Source: Betaproteobacteria bacterium (GTDB lineage: Bacteria; Pseudomonadota; Gammaproteobacteria; Burkholderiales; SG8-41). From it: a stretch of DNA of 15,929 nt. Shown piece by piece: positions 15,729-15,929 of the stretch; positions within the stretch are counted from its first letter, which is position 1; each line of letters starts with the position of its first letter. The notes below the pieces were generated by a model, which made no database searches, was not told the origin of the DNA, and worked only from the letters and a program-made list of their open reading frames with translations. The translations under genes and the position numbers were made by a program. Location: assembly GCA_029863175.1 (NCBI GenBank), contig JAOTVX010000060.1, positions 1-15,929 on the forward strand, written 5' to 3'.

Positions 15729-15808
15729 CGTGAGAGCGTGAGGGCGTGAGAGCGTGAGAGCGAAAACGCTTTTTCCATCTCACGATCTCGCGAACTCCCG
15801 ATCTCCCG
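15729..15808. repeat. Inverted pair of octamer arrays after tuf
   Basis: The plus strand at 15729-15760 reads four octamers: CGTGAGAG, CGTGAGGG, CGTGAGAG, CGTGAGAG. At 15777-15808 four more follow in an exact 8-base period: ATCTCACG, ATCTCGCG, AACTCCCG, ATCTCCCG. The last one abuts the tuf stop codon (15809-15811). ATCTCACG is nearly the reverse complement of CGTGAGAG, so the two arrays can pair across the 16-base centre CGAAAACGCTTTTTCC. The arrays fill almost the whole tuf to tRNA-Trp spacer. Confidence 0.85.
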
Positions 15809-15929
15809 TCATTCAATCACCTTCGCCACCACGCCTGCGCCGACGGTCTTGCCGCCCTCGCGGATCGCAAAGCGCAGCCCCTCTTCCATCGCAATGGGCT
15901 GAATCAGCGCCACCGAGATCGACACGTTG
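15809..15929 (-). CDS. tuf: Elongation factor Tu, C-terminal part (cut by window edge)
   Basis: Only the last 39 codons are in the window. They read [20 protein letters not shown] then [19 protein letters not shown] and a TGA stop, the characteristic C-terminus of EF-Tu domain III. Its place upstream of tRNA-Trp and secE is that of tufB. This is a separate gene from the tuf fragment at bases 1-115, which carries the N-terminus. Because the two fragments do not overlap, their identity cannot be compared here. Confidence 0.96.
   Translation of the reverse strand, partial: NVSISVALIQPIAMEEGLRFAIREGGKTVGAGVVAKVIE

Overview
The window is a conserved housekeeping region, and every gene reads on the minus strand. 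In transcription order (right to left) it runs: 3' end of a tuf gene, tRNA-Trp, secE, nusG, rplK, rplA, rplJ, rplL, rpoB, rpoC, rpsL, rpsG, fusA, and the 5' end of a second tuf gene. This is the fused secE-nusG / rif / str arrangement. GC content is high. Protein details point to Betaproteobacteria: RpoC starting [12 protein letters not shown]7 starting [12 protein letters not shown], Thr at the RpoB position that is Asn518 in E. coli, and EF-G starting [15 protein letters not shown] cannot place it below class level.

Region by region: 15809-15929 holds the last codons of one tuf copy and 15640-15715 a complete tRNA-Trp(CCA). secE and nusG (14722-15602) form a tight pair for the protein-export channel and transcription elongation. 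rplK-rplA (13481-14608) are directly adjacent, and a possible L1 autoregulatory hairpin lies ahead of rplK. A 345-base leader (13136-13480) with a nested RNA fold matching an L10 leader precedes rplJ-rplL (12166-13135). A terminator-like hairpin and a longer RNase III-type hairpin sit between rplL and rpoB. rpoB and rpoC (3638-12018) encode the two large RNA polymerase subunits. A strong intrinsic terminator at 3514-3544 separates them from the str genes rpsL, rpsG, fusA and tuf (1-3422).

The genes supply the translation machinery (S7, S12, L1, L10, L11, L7/L12, EF-G, EF-Tu, tRNA-Trp), the RNA polymerase core with NusG, and SecE. All are intact except the two tuf fragments cut by the window edges. 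Catalytic and metal-binding residues are present, and no resistance-type change is seen in RpoB or S12.

The coding content is ordinary. The unusual content is in the spacers. Four spacers carry degenerate 7- or 8-base tandem arrays, two of them arranged as inverted pairs able to fold into long hairpins. Several stop codons lie inside or directly next to inverted repeats; the most striking is a perfect 23-bp inverted repeat that supplies the last codons of fusA. I found no mobile element, CRISPR array, accessory gene cluster or clearly new protein system.
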